A stretch of 64,000 nucleotides of DNA from Nocardioides daedukensis (GTDB lineage Bacteria > Actinomycetota > Actinomycetes > Propionibacteriales > Nocardioidaceae). How positions within the stretch are numbered: the stretch's first letter is position 1; each line of letters opens with the position of its first letter. Below, piece after piece: positions 1 to 7,317 of the stretch. Under the pieces are notes generated by a model. It was not told where the DNA came from. It was given only the letters and a program-made list of their open reading frames with translations, and did no database searches. Made by a program: the position numbers and the translations under genes. The stretch spans positions 2,728,001-2,792,000 of the forward strand of contig NZ_JACCAA010000001.1 in assembly GCF_013408415.1 (NCBI RefSeq). Reading direction: 5' to 3'.

Positions 1-2
1 AC

Positions 3-776
3 GCGCAGGCCAACACGGACCTGCTCGCCCAGGCCTCGCGCACCGGCAGGCTGACCGCCGTGATCGGGCCCAAGACCCGGCTCGGCGCCGAAGTCCTGGC
101 CCAGGCGAAGGCCCGCGGCGACGCCACGGTGGTGATCGCTCGCGGCGAGGTCGACGAGGCAGTCCTCGCCGACATCGGTCACGACGTACGCCGTCCCGCC
201 GGGGTCGCCGCCGCGCTCGCCGCAGGCACGCGCGACCCGCGGCACACGAACCCCGCGATGCACCTGGTGATCTGCGCGCTCGGCCCGGTGCACACCTGGC
301 AGACCGCGATCGACCGTGAGGTCGTCGCCCGCGAGCTCGGCGCGATCGACGAGATCCTCGCCGCGACGACGGGGACGACTCGCGTCACCTATGTCTCCTC
401 GGTGGTCGCCCTTGCTCCAGGTGCCGACCGTCGCTCGTACGCCGGCTGGAAGCTGCTCATCGAGCACCGGCTGCGCGAGATCACCGCCCGCCACGGCGCC
501 CAGCTGTCCGTGGTCTATCCGGGCAGGCTCGTGGAGCCTGCCGACGTGCAGAAGCCGTGGCACCGGCTGCACACCCTCTACTCCCGTCTGGCGGCTCACC
601 TCGAGCAGCTCGGGCGGAAGGGGCCGTCGTCGAAGGTCATTGGCCTCGACGCTCGGCTCTGGCTCTTGCTACGCGGGCTCTCGGTGACCGCGGCGTCCGT
701 CACGGGAAATGGCGGATCTGCTCCAACAACGAAGTCCGAGGGCCCTGCGGCCCCGAATCAGGAGTTCAGATCATGA
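3..776 (+). CDS. SDR/epimerase-like protein, 5' end outside window
   Basis: This is a short-chain dehydrogenase-like Rossmann protein. The frame is open to the left edge, so the true start lies upstream; a GTG at 60 falls inside the first beta strand (LTAVIGPKTRLGAEVL) and is probably not the start. The dinucleotide loop is degenerate compared with the usual TGxxGxxG. The catalytic pair is visible as VSS followed by YAGWK (YxxxK), near codons 140-150 counted from 60. Its stop overlaps the start of the downstream sugar phosphotransferase (ATGA), so the two are translationally coupled, and a role in making or modifying a nucleotide sugar or polysaccharide precursor is likely. The substrate cannot be read from the sequence. 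Confidence 0.7.
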   Translation, partial: AQANTDLLAQASRTGRLTAVIGPKTRLGAEVLAQAKARGDATVVIARGEVDEAVLADIGHDVRRPAGVAAALAAGTRDPRHTNPAMHLVICALGPVHTWQTAIDREVVARELGAIDEILAATTGTTRVTYVSSVVALAPGADRRSYAGWKLLIEHRLREITARHGAQLSVVYPGRLVEPADVQKPWHRLHTLYSRLAAHLEQLGRKGPSSKVIGLDARLWLLLRGLSVTAASVTGNGGSAPTTKSEGPAAPNQEFRS

Positions 777-1609
777 GGAACAAGAGAGCATTTGACCTCG
801 TCCTGACCATGGCGAGCGCGATCATCTGGGTGCCTGTGGTGCTCGGTGCGTCGTTGCTGGTCCTGATCTTGTCGGGTCGGCCGGTCTACTACCGGTCGAT
901 GCGACGGATCTCCACCGGTGAGCCGGTCAAGGTGGTGAAGTTCCGCACGATGGTGCGCAACGCCGCCCAGATCGCGAACCGCGAAACCGTCTCGGTGGAG
1001 GAGGCCGGCACCCGGTTCCTCAACATCTCTGCCGACTCCCCGCTCTACACCCGGATCGGGCGCCTGCTCGAGAAGGTGGCGCTCACCGAGCTGCCGCAGT
1101 TCACCCACGTGCTCCGCGGCCAGATGAGCGTGATCGGCAACCGCCCGCTCCCGCAGAACGTGATGGACTGCCTGGGCGAGGAGTTCGCCGACGTCGAGGA
1201 CCGCTTCCTCACCCCCGCCGGTCTCACCGGCCCCTCGCAGCTGGTCGGTCGCGACTTCATCACGGATGCCGATCGGCTGATGCTCGAGGGCGAATACTGC
1301 CGCGGCGCCCTGCGCTCCTACTCGGTGCGCCTGGACCTGCTGATCCTGGTCTACACGGTGCTGATCGTGCTGCGTCTCAAGCGCGGCTTCGAGCCGGCCG
1401 AGGTCAAGGACCTGATCCGTCGCTACACCAAGGGTGCCACCGCACCGGTGCTCAAGCCGACCGTCGTGGTCGTCCCGGTCCCGCCGGCGATCCGGGTCAC
1501 CCCGCCGCGCACGATCCAGGTCGCTCGTCCGATCCCGGCCCCGCGGGTCCCCGAGACCGCAACTCAGACCGCACGCGATGCGGCTGGCGCCCGGATGGCC
1601 GCCGGCTGA
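773..1609 (+). CDS. Undecaprenyl-phosphate sugar phosphotransferase (bacterial sugar transferase family)
   Basis: This 278-residue monotopic phosphoglycosyl transferase would start a polysaccharide repeat unit by moving a sugar-1-phosphate from a nucleotide sugar to undecaprenyl phosphate at the inner face of the membrane. The N-terminus has a re-entrant hydrophobic helix (about residues 8-33), then the family motifs VVKFRTM, LTELPQF and GQMSVIGNRPLP. It is the short form, without the N-terminal multi-spanning domain of WbaP/WcaJ-type enzymes. The last 50 or so residues are a Pro/Val/Ala-rich tail unlike the catalytic domain. The ATG at 773 overlaps the upstream stop; an in-frame extension to 557 would cover the upstream gene and is rejected. 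The usual GPRP is GNRP here, a small departure. Confidence 0.85.
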   Translation: MRNKRAFDLVLTMASAIIWVPVVLGASLLVLILSGRPVYYRSMRRISTGEPVKVVKFRTMVRNAAQIANRETVSVEEAGTRFLNISADSPLYTRIGRLLEKVALTELPQFTHVLRGQMSVIGNRPLPQNVMDCLGEEFADVEDRFLTPAGLTGPSQLVGRDFITDADRLMLEGEYCRGALRSYSVRLDLLILVYTVLIVLRLKRGFEPAEVKDLIRRYTKGATAPVLKPTVVVVPVPPAIRVTPPRTIQVARPIPAPRVPETATQTARDAAGARMAAG

Positions 1610-1650
1610 CCCCCGCTGCACACGAGCCGGCTGATCCCGGCCGCACGACA

Positions 1651-1723
1651 CGGCGCCCGCCGTGGAGTGCCCAGTGGCTGCCTTCGCGGGTGCTGGCCAC
1701 TGGGCACTTCACGACGGGCGCCG
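1651..1723 (+). terminator. Long hairpin after the sugar transferase gene
   Basis: Arms 1651-1678 and 1696-1723 are complementary over 28 positions with two mismatches; the inner GCCCAGTGGC/GCCACTGGGC part is perfect and the loop is 17 nt. It lies 41 bases past the stop codon and is followed by a short GTGTTT tract. A terminator is the simplest reading, although the arms are much longer than usual. Confidence 0.6.
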
Positions 1724-1858
1724 CGTGTTTCGTACCCCCCGTACCGTTCGGGTACGTCGCTCCTGTACCCACCTCGCTTCGTCTCACTAAATGGAACGCC
1801 CATCCATATCGTGAGATCACGAATAGGTCGGCCACCCACCCCGACGTACTCTTTGACC

Positions 1859-1936
1859 ATGTTCACGACATTGCTGACGAAGCGCCGCGCAGTGGATCAC
1901 TGCCGCACGCGCTCCTCGCTGTGTCGAATGTCCTGA
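1859..1936 (+). CDS. Cys-containing leader peptide (uORF) of the sulfurtransferase operon
   Basis: This 25-residue ORF starts MFTTLLTKRRAVDHC and continues RTRSSLCRMS. It has the LTKRR-x-VD-x-CR...LCR pattern of the small actinobacterial 'putative leader peptides' found before sulfur genes, with Cys codons near the end (residues 15 and 22). There is no Shine-Dalgarno in front of the ATG. TACTCT at 1847-1852 matches the TAnnnT -10 element, with 6 nt before the A of the ATG, so the transcript is probably leaderless. A hairpin (1948-1972) follows the stop. The downstream genes are sulfurtransferase genes, which suggests Cys-dependent attenuation, as described for polycysteine uORFs in mycobacteria. 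The role is inferred from pattern and position. Confidence 0.7.
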   Translation: MFTTLLTKRRAVDHCRTRSSLCRMS

Positions 1937-1947
1937 CCGGACACCCC

Positions 1948-2068
1948 CTCGTTCGCACCTGAATCGAACGAGTCCGTGCCACCAAGAGTGTGCGCACAAA
2001 GCGGTGTCCTGCTGCCCGGCGTCGTCATGCCGGCCGGCCACCCCGACCGGTCCTCGACCGGCGGGCAT
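1948..2068 (+). promoter_or_regulatory. Candidate attenuator hairpins between leader peptide and DUF4395 gene
   Basis: Two inverted repeats lie between the leader-peptide stop and the first structural gene: CTCGTTCG/CGAACGAG (1948-1955 with 1965-1972, perfect, 9-nt loop) and an 11-bp pair (2027-2037 with 2058-2068, imperfect) around GACCGGTC. Their position between uORF and operon fits a ribosome-controlled switch. Folding was judged by eye only. Confidence 0.4.
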
Positions 2069-2092
2069 CCCAGACCAGGACCCGGGAGCATC

Positions 2093-2536
2093 ATGTCCAA
2101 CCAGATCGATCCGCGCGGACCACAGTTCGCCGCCGCACTGACCGCGGTCGTGCTGGCGGTGGTGCTGCTGAGCGCCCCGGGCACCTTCGGCGTCGCGCTG
2201 CTCGGCGTACAGGCTCTGCTGTTCGCGATCGGCGCTGCATTCGGGGTGCAGAAGACTCCTCACGCAGTGATCTTCAAGCACCTCGTCCGCCCGCGTCTGG
2301 GGACACCCACCGAGCTCGAGGACGCAGCCCCACCGCGGTTCGCGCAGACCGTCGGTCTCGCGTTCGCCGTGGTCGGACTGGTCGGCTACCTGACCGGCGT
2401 GACGCTGCTCGGTCACATCGCGGTCGGCTTCGCGCTGGCCGCGGCCCTGCTCAACGCGATCTTCGCGTTCTGCCTCGGCTGCGAGATCTACCTGCTCAGC
2501 AAGCGCCTGACCACCCGCTCCACCGTCCTCGCCTGA
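2093..2536 (+). CDS. DUF4395 membrane protein
   Basis: This 147-residue membrane protein of the DUF4395 family has four hydrophobic stretches, the opening motif DPRGPQFAAALTAVV and the family signature FCLGCEIYLL near the C-terminus, whose two cysteines (CLGC) form a potential redox or thiol pair. In actinobacteria this family sits beside a thioredoxin-like gene and the CysA2/SseC pair; here the thioredoxin-like gene is absent and the sulfurtransferase follows 56 bp downstream. A role in sulfur transfer at the membrane is inferred from context. The start at 2093 is chosen because the family motif begins there; an upstream in-frame GTG-type extension to 1976 is Pro/Gly-rich and overlaps the leader hairpins. 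Confidence 0.8.
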   Translation: MSNQIDPRGPQFAAALTAVVLAVVLLSAPGTFGVALLGVQALLFAIGAAFGVQKTPHAVIFKHLVRPRLGTPTELEDAAPPRFAQTVGLAFAVVGLVGYLTGVTLLGHIAVGFALAAALLNAIFAFCLGCEIYLLSKRLTTRSTVLA

Positions 2537-2592
2537 CCCTGCGGCGAGCGACACCCCACAAGCCCTGCACCACAACGGAAAGAGAGACACAG

Positions 2593-3447
2593 ATGAGCCG
2601 CGAAGACACCCTCGTCACCACCCAGTGGGTCGAGGACAACATCGACAGCGACAAGATCGTCCTGGTTGAGGTCGACGAGGACACCACGTCCTACGACAAG
2701 GGCCACATCAAGAACGCGATCAAGTTCAACTGGACCACCGACCTGCAGGACCAGGTGCGTCGCGACATCATCAGCAAGGAGGGCTTCGAGGCCCTGCTGT
2801 CCAAGAACGGCATCAGCAACGACCACACCGTCGTGCTCTACGGCGGCAACAACAACTGGTTCGCCGCATACGCCTACTGGTACTTCAAGCTCTACGGCCA
2901 CAACGACGTCAAGCTCGTCGACGGCGGCCGCAAGAAGTGGGAGCTGGAGTCGCGTGAGCTGACCCAGGACATCCCCGAGCGCACCCCCACGACGTACACC
3001 GCCCAGGAGCTCGATCAGTCCAAGCGCGCCAACCGCGACGACGTGGTCGCCGCGATCGGCGTCAACAACCTGGTCGACGTGCGCAGCCCCGACGAGTACG
3101 CCGGTCGCCTGCTCGCCCCGGCCCACCTCCCGCAGGAGCAGGCCCAGCGTGCCGGCCACCCGCCGACCGCCTCGAACATCCCGTGGAGCAAGGCTGCCAA
3201 CGACGACGGCACCTTCAAGTCCAACGAGGAGCTCAAGGCGCTCTACGAGGAGGCCGGTGTCGACTTCGGCAAGGACACCATCGCCTACTGCCGCATCGGC
3301 GAGCGCTCCTCGCACACGTGGGTCGTGCTGCACGAGCTGCTCGGCTACGAGAACACCAAGAACTACGACGGCTCGTGGGTGGAGTACGGCTCCCTCGTCG
3401 GTGTGCCGATCGTCCTGGGTGACGCGCGCGGCGACGTCCCCGCCTGA
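2593..3447 (+). CDS. sseA: Thiosulfate sulfurtransferase (two rhodanese domains)
   Basis: This 284-residue cytoplasmic enzyme is of the CysA2/SseA type. It moves sulfane sulfur from thiosulfate to an acceptor thiol or cyanide. The N-terminal inactive rhodanese domain covers about residues 8-125 (VVLYGGNNNWFAAYAYW, VKLVDGGRKKW) and the catalytic domain about 150-275 (NLVDVRSPDEY). The active-site loop AYCRIGERSSHT carries the persulfide-forming Cys in the CRxGxR form typical of the family. The start has an AAAGAGAG-type ribosome site just upstream. It forms an operon with DUF4395 and SseC, as in Mycobacterium (cysA2-sseC2). The gene symbol follows that similarity. Confidence 0.9.
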   Translation: MSREDTLVTTQWVEDNIDSDKIVLVEVDEDTTSYDKGHIKNAIKFNWTTDLQDQVRRDIISKEGFEALLSKNGISNDHTVVLYGGNNNWFAAYAYWYFKLYGHNDVKLVDGGRKKWELESRELTQDIPERTPTTYTAQELDQSKRANRDDVVAAIGVNNLVDVRSPDEYAGRLLAPAHLPQEQAQRAGHPPTASNIPWSKAANDDGTFKSNEELKALYEEAGVDFGKDTIAYCRIGERSSHTWVVLHELLGYENTKNYDGSWVEYGSLVGVPIVLGDARGDVPA

Positions 3448-3476
3448 TTCACTCGATTCGAACAGAAGGAATAGCA

Positions 3477-3773
3477 ATGTGCGGAGCAACTGAAGGCGGG
3501 CTGTCGCTCGACGGCATCGACGTCACCAAGCAGGCCGTGGTGCAGGGCCAGGTCACCCGTGGCGGTGAGCCGGTGGGCAACGCCTACGTCCGCCTCCTCG
3601 ACAGGACCGGTGAATTCACTGCCGAGGTCCCGACCTCGGCGACCGGACACTTCCGGTTCTTCGCCGGGAACGGCGAGTGGACCCTCCGCACGCTGGCAGC
3701 CGGCGCAGAGACGACCGACAAGAAGGTCGTCGCTACCGTGGGCTCGGTGGCTGAGGTCGCCATCGCGATCTGA
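3477..3773 (+). CDS. sseC: DUF1416 protein (SseC-like)
   Basis: This 98-residue protein opens with MCGATEGGLSLDGIDV, the fixed start of the DUF1416/SseC family, including the Cys at position 2. The rest is predicted to be a small all-beta, transthyretin-like fold (VQGQVTRGGEPVGNAYVRL, GHFRFFAGNGEWTLR). It follows the sulfurtransferase by 29 bp with an AAGGAA ribosome site. The constant pairing with CysA2-type enzymes suggests the N-terminal Cys accepts or carries sulfur, but the biochemical role is not established. Confidence 0.88.
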   Translation: MCGATEGGLSLDGIDVTKQAVVQGQVTRGGEPVGNAYVRLLDRTGEFTAEVPTSATGHFRFFAGNGEWTLRTLAAGAETTDKKVVATVGSVAEVAIAI

Positions 3774-3790
3774 TCCACCTGTACGCCGCG

Positions 3791-3828
3791 ACGCGGGGTT
3801 GCCGGATTCACCTCCGGTGGCCCCGCGT
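3791..3828 (+). terminator. Terminator hairpin of the sulfurtransferase operon
   Basis: ACGCGGGG (3791-3798) pairs with CCCCGCGT (3821-3828), and inside it CCGGA pairs with TCCGG. It starts 18 bp after the sseC stop. There is no clear T tract, as is common in high-GC actinobacteria. Confidence 0.6.
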
Positions 3829-3852
3829 TCGCCATCTCAGTGGACCGCGTCA

Positions 3853-3932
3853 GCAATGGTTCATATGGCGTCCTGCCGCAACGAAATCGCTGAGAAGCCG
3901 ACAACAGCACGCCATATGAACCATTGCAGCGC
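3853..3932. repeat. Palindromic repeat element, copy A
   Basis: This 80-bp unit has perfect 19-bp terminal arms (3853-3871 GCAATGGTTCATATGGCGT and its complement at 3909-3927) around a 37-nt centre. It lies 8 bp from the 3' end of the DUF559 gene. A gap-free, clearly homologous second copy, in the same orientation, is at 4998-5077 on the other side of that gene. It could be a REP-like element, an inverted-repeat remnant of a mobile element, or a structured RNA or terminator. Confidence 0.75.
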
Positions 3933-3940
3933 GAGAGCTC

Positions 3941-4879
3941 TCACGACCGCTCGAAATGCGGACGCCACTGCTCGCTCGGTCGTGCCGGTAGGCCCGGAAG
4001 TCGGCGCGCCTTCAGCACCGTGAACACCCGGCGCACGGTCTCGCCCGGCTCCTTGTAGACCCCGCTCGCGGTGATGACGATGATCCGCCAGCCGTCCTCG
4101 TCGATCGCCTCGCGCCGCTTGAGGTCGTTCTCCCAGTTCTCACGGACCTCGACGTGCTGGCGGCCGTCATACTCCACGATCACCCGCACGTCCTTCCAGC
4201 ACAGGTCATATCTCCGGGCGACAGTGCCGTCCCCTAGCCGAATCTCCATGTTCACCTCGGGTTCGGGCAGCCCGGCCAGCACGAGCAGCATGCGCAGCCT
4301 GCTCTCCATCGGGGAGTCAACCCGTTCCCGCACATGGGCGAATGCCTTCCGGGCTGCCCGAACTCCCGGCAAGGTGCACCCGTCGAGATAGTTCTCGAGG
4401 GACGTGAGGGATGCGTGCCCCCACCGCACCATCGAGTCGCCGGCAACCACCAGGTCCACCAGCCCGAGCTGGGAGGCGAGTTCGACGAAGGTCCGTTCCG
4501 ACGACGACACCCGCGCTGACCCCGACCACACGACATCACCGGTCGGCGCGACGTGGCACCTCACCCCGGCCGTCCGGCGCCGGTCCTCGGGTCGGCTGAC
4601 GGTCACGTGCTCGTCGGTGATCGCCGGGACAGGTACGCCGTGCGCTCGCGCGGCACTGACGTGGCTCAGGTGGGCATCGGGCGCGGGCACCGCCTTCAGG
4701 GCAGCGAGGCTCCGGTGTCGCCAGGTCACCCGGATCGCCGAGGTGATGTCCACCCCGCGGAGGATCGTCTGGAACCGGCTCCCGCGCAGATCCCAGTCGG
4801 TCAGGCCAGCGGCGAGCGCCTCGGTCCGGTGAAACGGACTGCGGGTGTCGAGCGGTGGCGTGGAAGGTGCTGTGGACAT
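3941..4879 (-). CDS. DUF559 nuclease-fold protein with AbiEi-like N-terminus
   Basis: This is a 312-residue protein. The N-terminal part (about 15-50: HRTEALAAGLTDWDLRGSRF...LRGVDI) resembles the winged-helix of AbiEi-type antitoxins. The C-terminal part (about 195-285) is a DUF559/Vsr-like PD-(D/E)xK fold: E in MESRLRMLL, D in RRYDLCW, then VIVEYDGRQH and a basic helix ENDLKRREAI, ending GWRIIVIT. The core E/D residues look intact. DUF559 proteins are common in actinobacteria and their role is not established; DNA cleavage or repair is possible. The gene stands alone and is framed by two copies of one palindromic repeat. The ATG at 4879 is chosen over the GTG at 4885. Confidence 0.78.
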   Translation of the reverse strand: MSTAPSTPPLDTRSPFHRTEALAAGLTDWDLRGSRFQTILRGVDITSAIRVTWRHRSLAALKAVPAPDAHLSHVSAARAHGVPVPAITDEHVTVSRPEDRRRTAGVRCHVAPTGDVVWSGSARVSSSERTFVELASQLGLVDLVVAGDSMVRWGHASLTSLENYLDGCTLPGVRAARKAFAHVRERVDSPMESRLRMLLVLAGLPEPEVNMEIRLGDGTVARRYDLCWKDVRVIVEYDGRQHVEVRENWENDLKRREAIDEDGWRIIVITASGVYKEPGETVRRVFTVLKARRLPGLPARPSEQWRPHFERS

Positions 4880-4927
4880 GCCCACAACGCTGCCCGAGCG
4901 AGCGAGTCGGGTCCGGAGTTATCCACA
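4870..4927. other. Two DnaA-box-like nonamers at the 5' end of the DUF559 gene
   Basis: TTATCCACA at 4919-4927 is an exact match to the classic DnaA-box consensus, and the reverse complement of TGTCCACA is present at 4871-4878. They point towards each other across the DUF559 start codon. Two boxes are far too few for an origin; they may be incidental or regulatory. Confidence 0.35.
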
Positions 4928-4997
4928 GGGCGCCGACGGGCCGACGCCAACCGGCGGCCAGCGACGCCAACGGCCGACGCCGACCGGCGCTCCGTCG

Positions 4998-5077
4998 GCA
5001 ATGGTTCATGTGGCGCGCTGTCGCGACGGAATCTGTGATCAGACGACCACAGGCCACCAGATGAACCCTAGCGGCGC
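4998..5077. repeat. Palindromic repeat element, copy B
   Basis: This aligns without gaps to the element at 3853-3932 over 80 bp: 15 of the first 18 bases differ at only one site, and the ATGAACC and GCGGCGC-like ends are kept. Its right arm has drifted, so the hairpin is now imperfect. It has the same orientation as copy A, making the two direct repeats about 1.15 kb apart with the DUF559 gene between them. Confidence 0.65.
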
Positions 5078-5146
5078 TGTACGACGGTCTACTGCAGAGT
5101 AACTGATGATTCAGAGATCAGTCACGCGAAAAGAGGCGATATGGGC

Positions 5147-5194
5147 GCTTATTTGCGGAAGTAGTTGCGGACTAAGCAAATCTCAATTTAGTAT
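5147..5194 (+). promoter_or_regulatory. Candidate promoter and operator of the ABC-transporter operon
   Basis: TTGCGG (5165-5170) and TAGTAT (5189-5194) are spaced by 18 bp and fit a vegetative promoter for the gene at 5241. The -35 is the second half of a direct repeat TTGCGGA (5153-5159 and 5165-5171, 12-bp step), framed by GCTTA (5147-5151) and TAAGC (5173-5177). Repressor binding there is plausible but not shown. Confidence 0.45.
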
Positions 5195-5240
5195 CCGTCC
5201 CATCGCAATGTTGCGTGGCTCACATACCGAAAGGCTCGTC

Positions 5241-6491
5241 ATGAACCGTCGTTTCGTTCACGCCCTCGTTGCCGGATCCCTGGCTGCGCTCGCACTCTCT
5301 GGCTGTGGCAACAGCCGCGAGGCAGCTGGCGGCGTCGATGGATGTGATCCCGGAATCACCGATGACACGATCAAGCTCGGCGCCAGCACGATGCAGTCCG
5401 GCGCCGCGGCTGCCTACAAGGCGATGCCGCAGGCCTCCCTCGCGCTCTTCGACGAGGTCAACGAGGCGGGTGGCGTCACGATGGGGGACGGCAAGAAGCG
5501 AAAGATCGAGTTCGTCAGTCTCGATGATGCCTACGACCCGGCGCGTGCGGTCAAGAACACCCGTCAACTGGTGGAGAAGGACCAGGTGTTCGCCATCTTC
5601 CAGGCCGCCGGAACGTCGCCGACGCTGGCGATCATGGACTACACAACCAAGGCCGGGGTGCCGATCGTCTTTGCCGCGACAGGCTCGGACGAGTTCCAGA
5701 AGAAGCGTGACGAGGGCGCCACGATCGCAGCGTTCATGCTCCCGCAGGTCGGCTTCGAGAACGAGGTGATGGTGCGCTCGATCGAGCAGATCGATCCCGA
5801 CGCCACGATCGCCGTCCTCTACCCGAACGACGGGTTGGGCAAGGGCAGTCTCGCCGGTCTCAAGGACCTGGTGAAGGACACCGGGCTCAAGGTCGTCGCC
5901 GAGGAGTCCTACGAGCAGACCTCGACCTCGGTCGACTCCCAGATCGTGAACCTGAAGAGCTCGGGAGCGGACGTCTTCGTCAACTTCGGTACCGGCACGT
6001 TCGTGACCCAGGCCCTGAAGAAGGCCAACGAGATCGACTGGGACGTGGAGAAGTTCGTGATCTCCGCGTCGACCGACGTCTCGACGGTGCTGGCTCCCGC
6101 GGGCGAGGACGCCGCCGAGGGGGTCAGGTCCGTGGCCTGGGTCTATGACGTCAGCAGTGACGCCAACAACGACATGCCGGGAGTTGAGAACTGGCGTGAG
6201 TTCGCCGAGCGCAACAAGGACCGGGTCGACACCCACAACTCGATCGCGGCACTGGGCTACAACAACTCCCAGATGATGCTCAAGGCGCTCGAGGAGTTCG
6301 ACGGGTGCACCCGCGAGGGCCTGCTCGAGACGGTGCAGAAACTGCGGGGCGTCGAGACCGACCTCGGCCTCGAGGGCATCACCTTCGGGAGTGGCGACGC
6401 CGACTACCCCTATGCCATCACCTCGATGGCCACGATGCAGTTCCTCGACGGCAAGTGGGAGTACGCCGATGTCATCACCCGTGACAAGTGA
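5241..6491 (+). CDS. ABC transporter substrate-binding lipoprotein (branched-chain amino acid/carboxylate type)
   Basis: This 416-residue extracellular lipoprotein is of the Peripla_BP_6/LivK type. A signal peptide ends in the lipobox LALSGC (Cys about residue 22), followed by the GCDPGITDDTIKLG opening common to this family, two periplasmic-binding lobes and the segment QIVNLKSSGADVFVNFGTG. It is the first gene of a five-gene importer operon that precedes a beta-oxidation cluster, so the ligand is more likely a carboxylic acid (aromatic, terpenoid or steroid-derived) than a branched-chain amino acid. The start is the ATG at 5241 with a GAAAGG ribosome site 6 bp upstream; the longer frame from 5106 lacks a signal peptide at its N-terminus. 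Confidence 0.88.
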   Translation: MNRRFVHALVAGSLAALALSGCGNSREAAGGVDGCDPGITDDTIKLGASTMQSGAAAAYKAMPQASLALFDEVNEAGGVTMGDGKKRKIEFVSLDDAYDPARAVKNTRQLVEKDQVFAIFQAAGTSPTLAIMDYTTKAGVPIVFAATGSDEFQKKRDEGATIAAFMLPQVGFENEVMVRSIEQIDPDATIAVLYPNDGLGKGSLAGLKDLVKDTGLKVVAEESYEQTSTSVDSQIVNLKSSGADVFVNFGTGTFVTQALKKANEIDWDVEKFVISASTDVSTVLAPAGEDAAEGVRSVAWVYDVSSDANNDMPGVENWREFAERNKDRVDTHNSIAALGYNNSQMMLKALEEFDGCTREGLLETVQKLRGVETDLGLEGITFGSGDADYPYAITSMATMQFLDGKWEYADVITRDK

Positions 6492-7317
6492 AGCCGCCGC
6501 CCAAGTCAGGCCGACTGGTCCCGTGAGCGACCCGGAGCCGTCGAGAGGCACGCCGCCGGCGCTCTCGATCCTTGACGTGCGGGTGGAGTTCGGCGGGATC
6601 ATCGCGCTCGACGGGGCCACGGTCGGTGTGGCGCCTGACCAGGTGATGGGCCTGATCGGACCCAACGGTGCTGGCAAGACGACGCTGTTCAACTGCGTCA
6701 GCAGGCTCTACGAGGTCCAGTCGGGCTCGATCGAGGTCCACGGGACCGACGTACTGGCCCGTCGACCGGACCAGGTAGCGGGGCTGGGGGTCGCCCGGAC
6801 TTTCCAGAACGTGGGGGTCTTCCCCACCGAAACCGTCCTGGACAACGTGCTCGTCGGTGCCTATCCACGCACGCGAGGCGGGATGTGGGCGACTGCGCTG
6901 GGTTTGCCATCGATTCGCCGCTCGGAGCGGACCGAGCGCGAACGGGCCCGGGCCCTGCTCGCCGAGCTCGAGCTGACGGCGTACGCCGATGAGGTGGCTG
7001 GTCAGCTGCCGTTCGGGTCGCTGAAGCGTCTTGAGCTGGCCCGGGCCCTGATGATGGAGCCTCGCCTGCTGATGCTCGACGAGCCTGCAAATGGACTCAC
7101 CCACGGTGAGGTGCTCGAGCTCGCCGAGCTGGTGCGCGGACTCAGAGGGAGCCACGGCTTCGCGGTCCTCCTGGTCGAGCACAACATGGACATGGTCGCC
7201 AGTCTGTGCGACGAGGTCACTGTGCTGGAGCTGGGTCGCACCATCGCGGTGGGGACTCCGGACCAGGTGCGCTCCGATCCACGAGTGATCGAGGCCTACC
7301 TGGGAGGTGCCGAATGA
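6469..7317 (+). CDS. ABC transporter ATP-binding protein, LivG type
   Basis: This 282-residue ATPase powers import together with the LivF-like partner. It has Walker A GPNGAGKTT (about 65-73), a Q-loop in VARTFQN, LPFGSLKRLELARALMMEP as a degenerate ABC signature (the usual LSxGxx reads FGSLKR), Walker B LLMLDEP, and the D-loop and switch His in LLVEHNMDMV. LivG-family members keep the ARTFQN and EHxMxxV motifs seen here. The ATG at 6469 has GGGAG 7 bp upstream and overlaps the binding-protein gene by 23 bp; GTG at 6523 is an alternative that would drop a nonconserved leader. Confidence 0.88.
   Translation: MSSPVTSEAAAQVRPTGPVSDPEPSRGTPPALSILDVRVEFGGIIALDGATVGVAPDQVMGLIGPNGAGKTTLFNCVSRLYEVQSGSIEVHGTDVLARRPDQVAGLGVARTFQNVGVFPTETVLDNVLVGAYPRTRGGMWATALGLPSIRRSERTERERARALLAELELTAYADEVAGQLPFGSLKRLELARALMMEPRLLMLDEPANGLTHGEVLELAELVRGLRGSHGFAVLLVEHNMDMVASLCDEVTVLELGRTIAVGTPDQVRSDPRVIEAYLGGAE

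Noticed and set aside
758..1651. Long minus-strand ORF of 297 codons over the sugar transferase gene
   Set aside because: It is His/Asp/Arg-rich, typical of an antisense shadow in high-GC DNA, and the plus-strand frame has clear family motifs.
4870..4927. Replication origin
   Set aside because: Only two DnaA-box-like sites, no A/T-rich unwinding region, and no dnaA, dnaN or parAB genes nearby.
3853..5077. Insertion sequence or composite transposon
   Set aside because: No transposase gene, no target-site duplication visible, and the repeats are short and in direct orientation.
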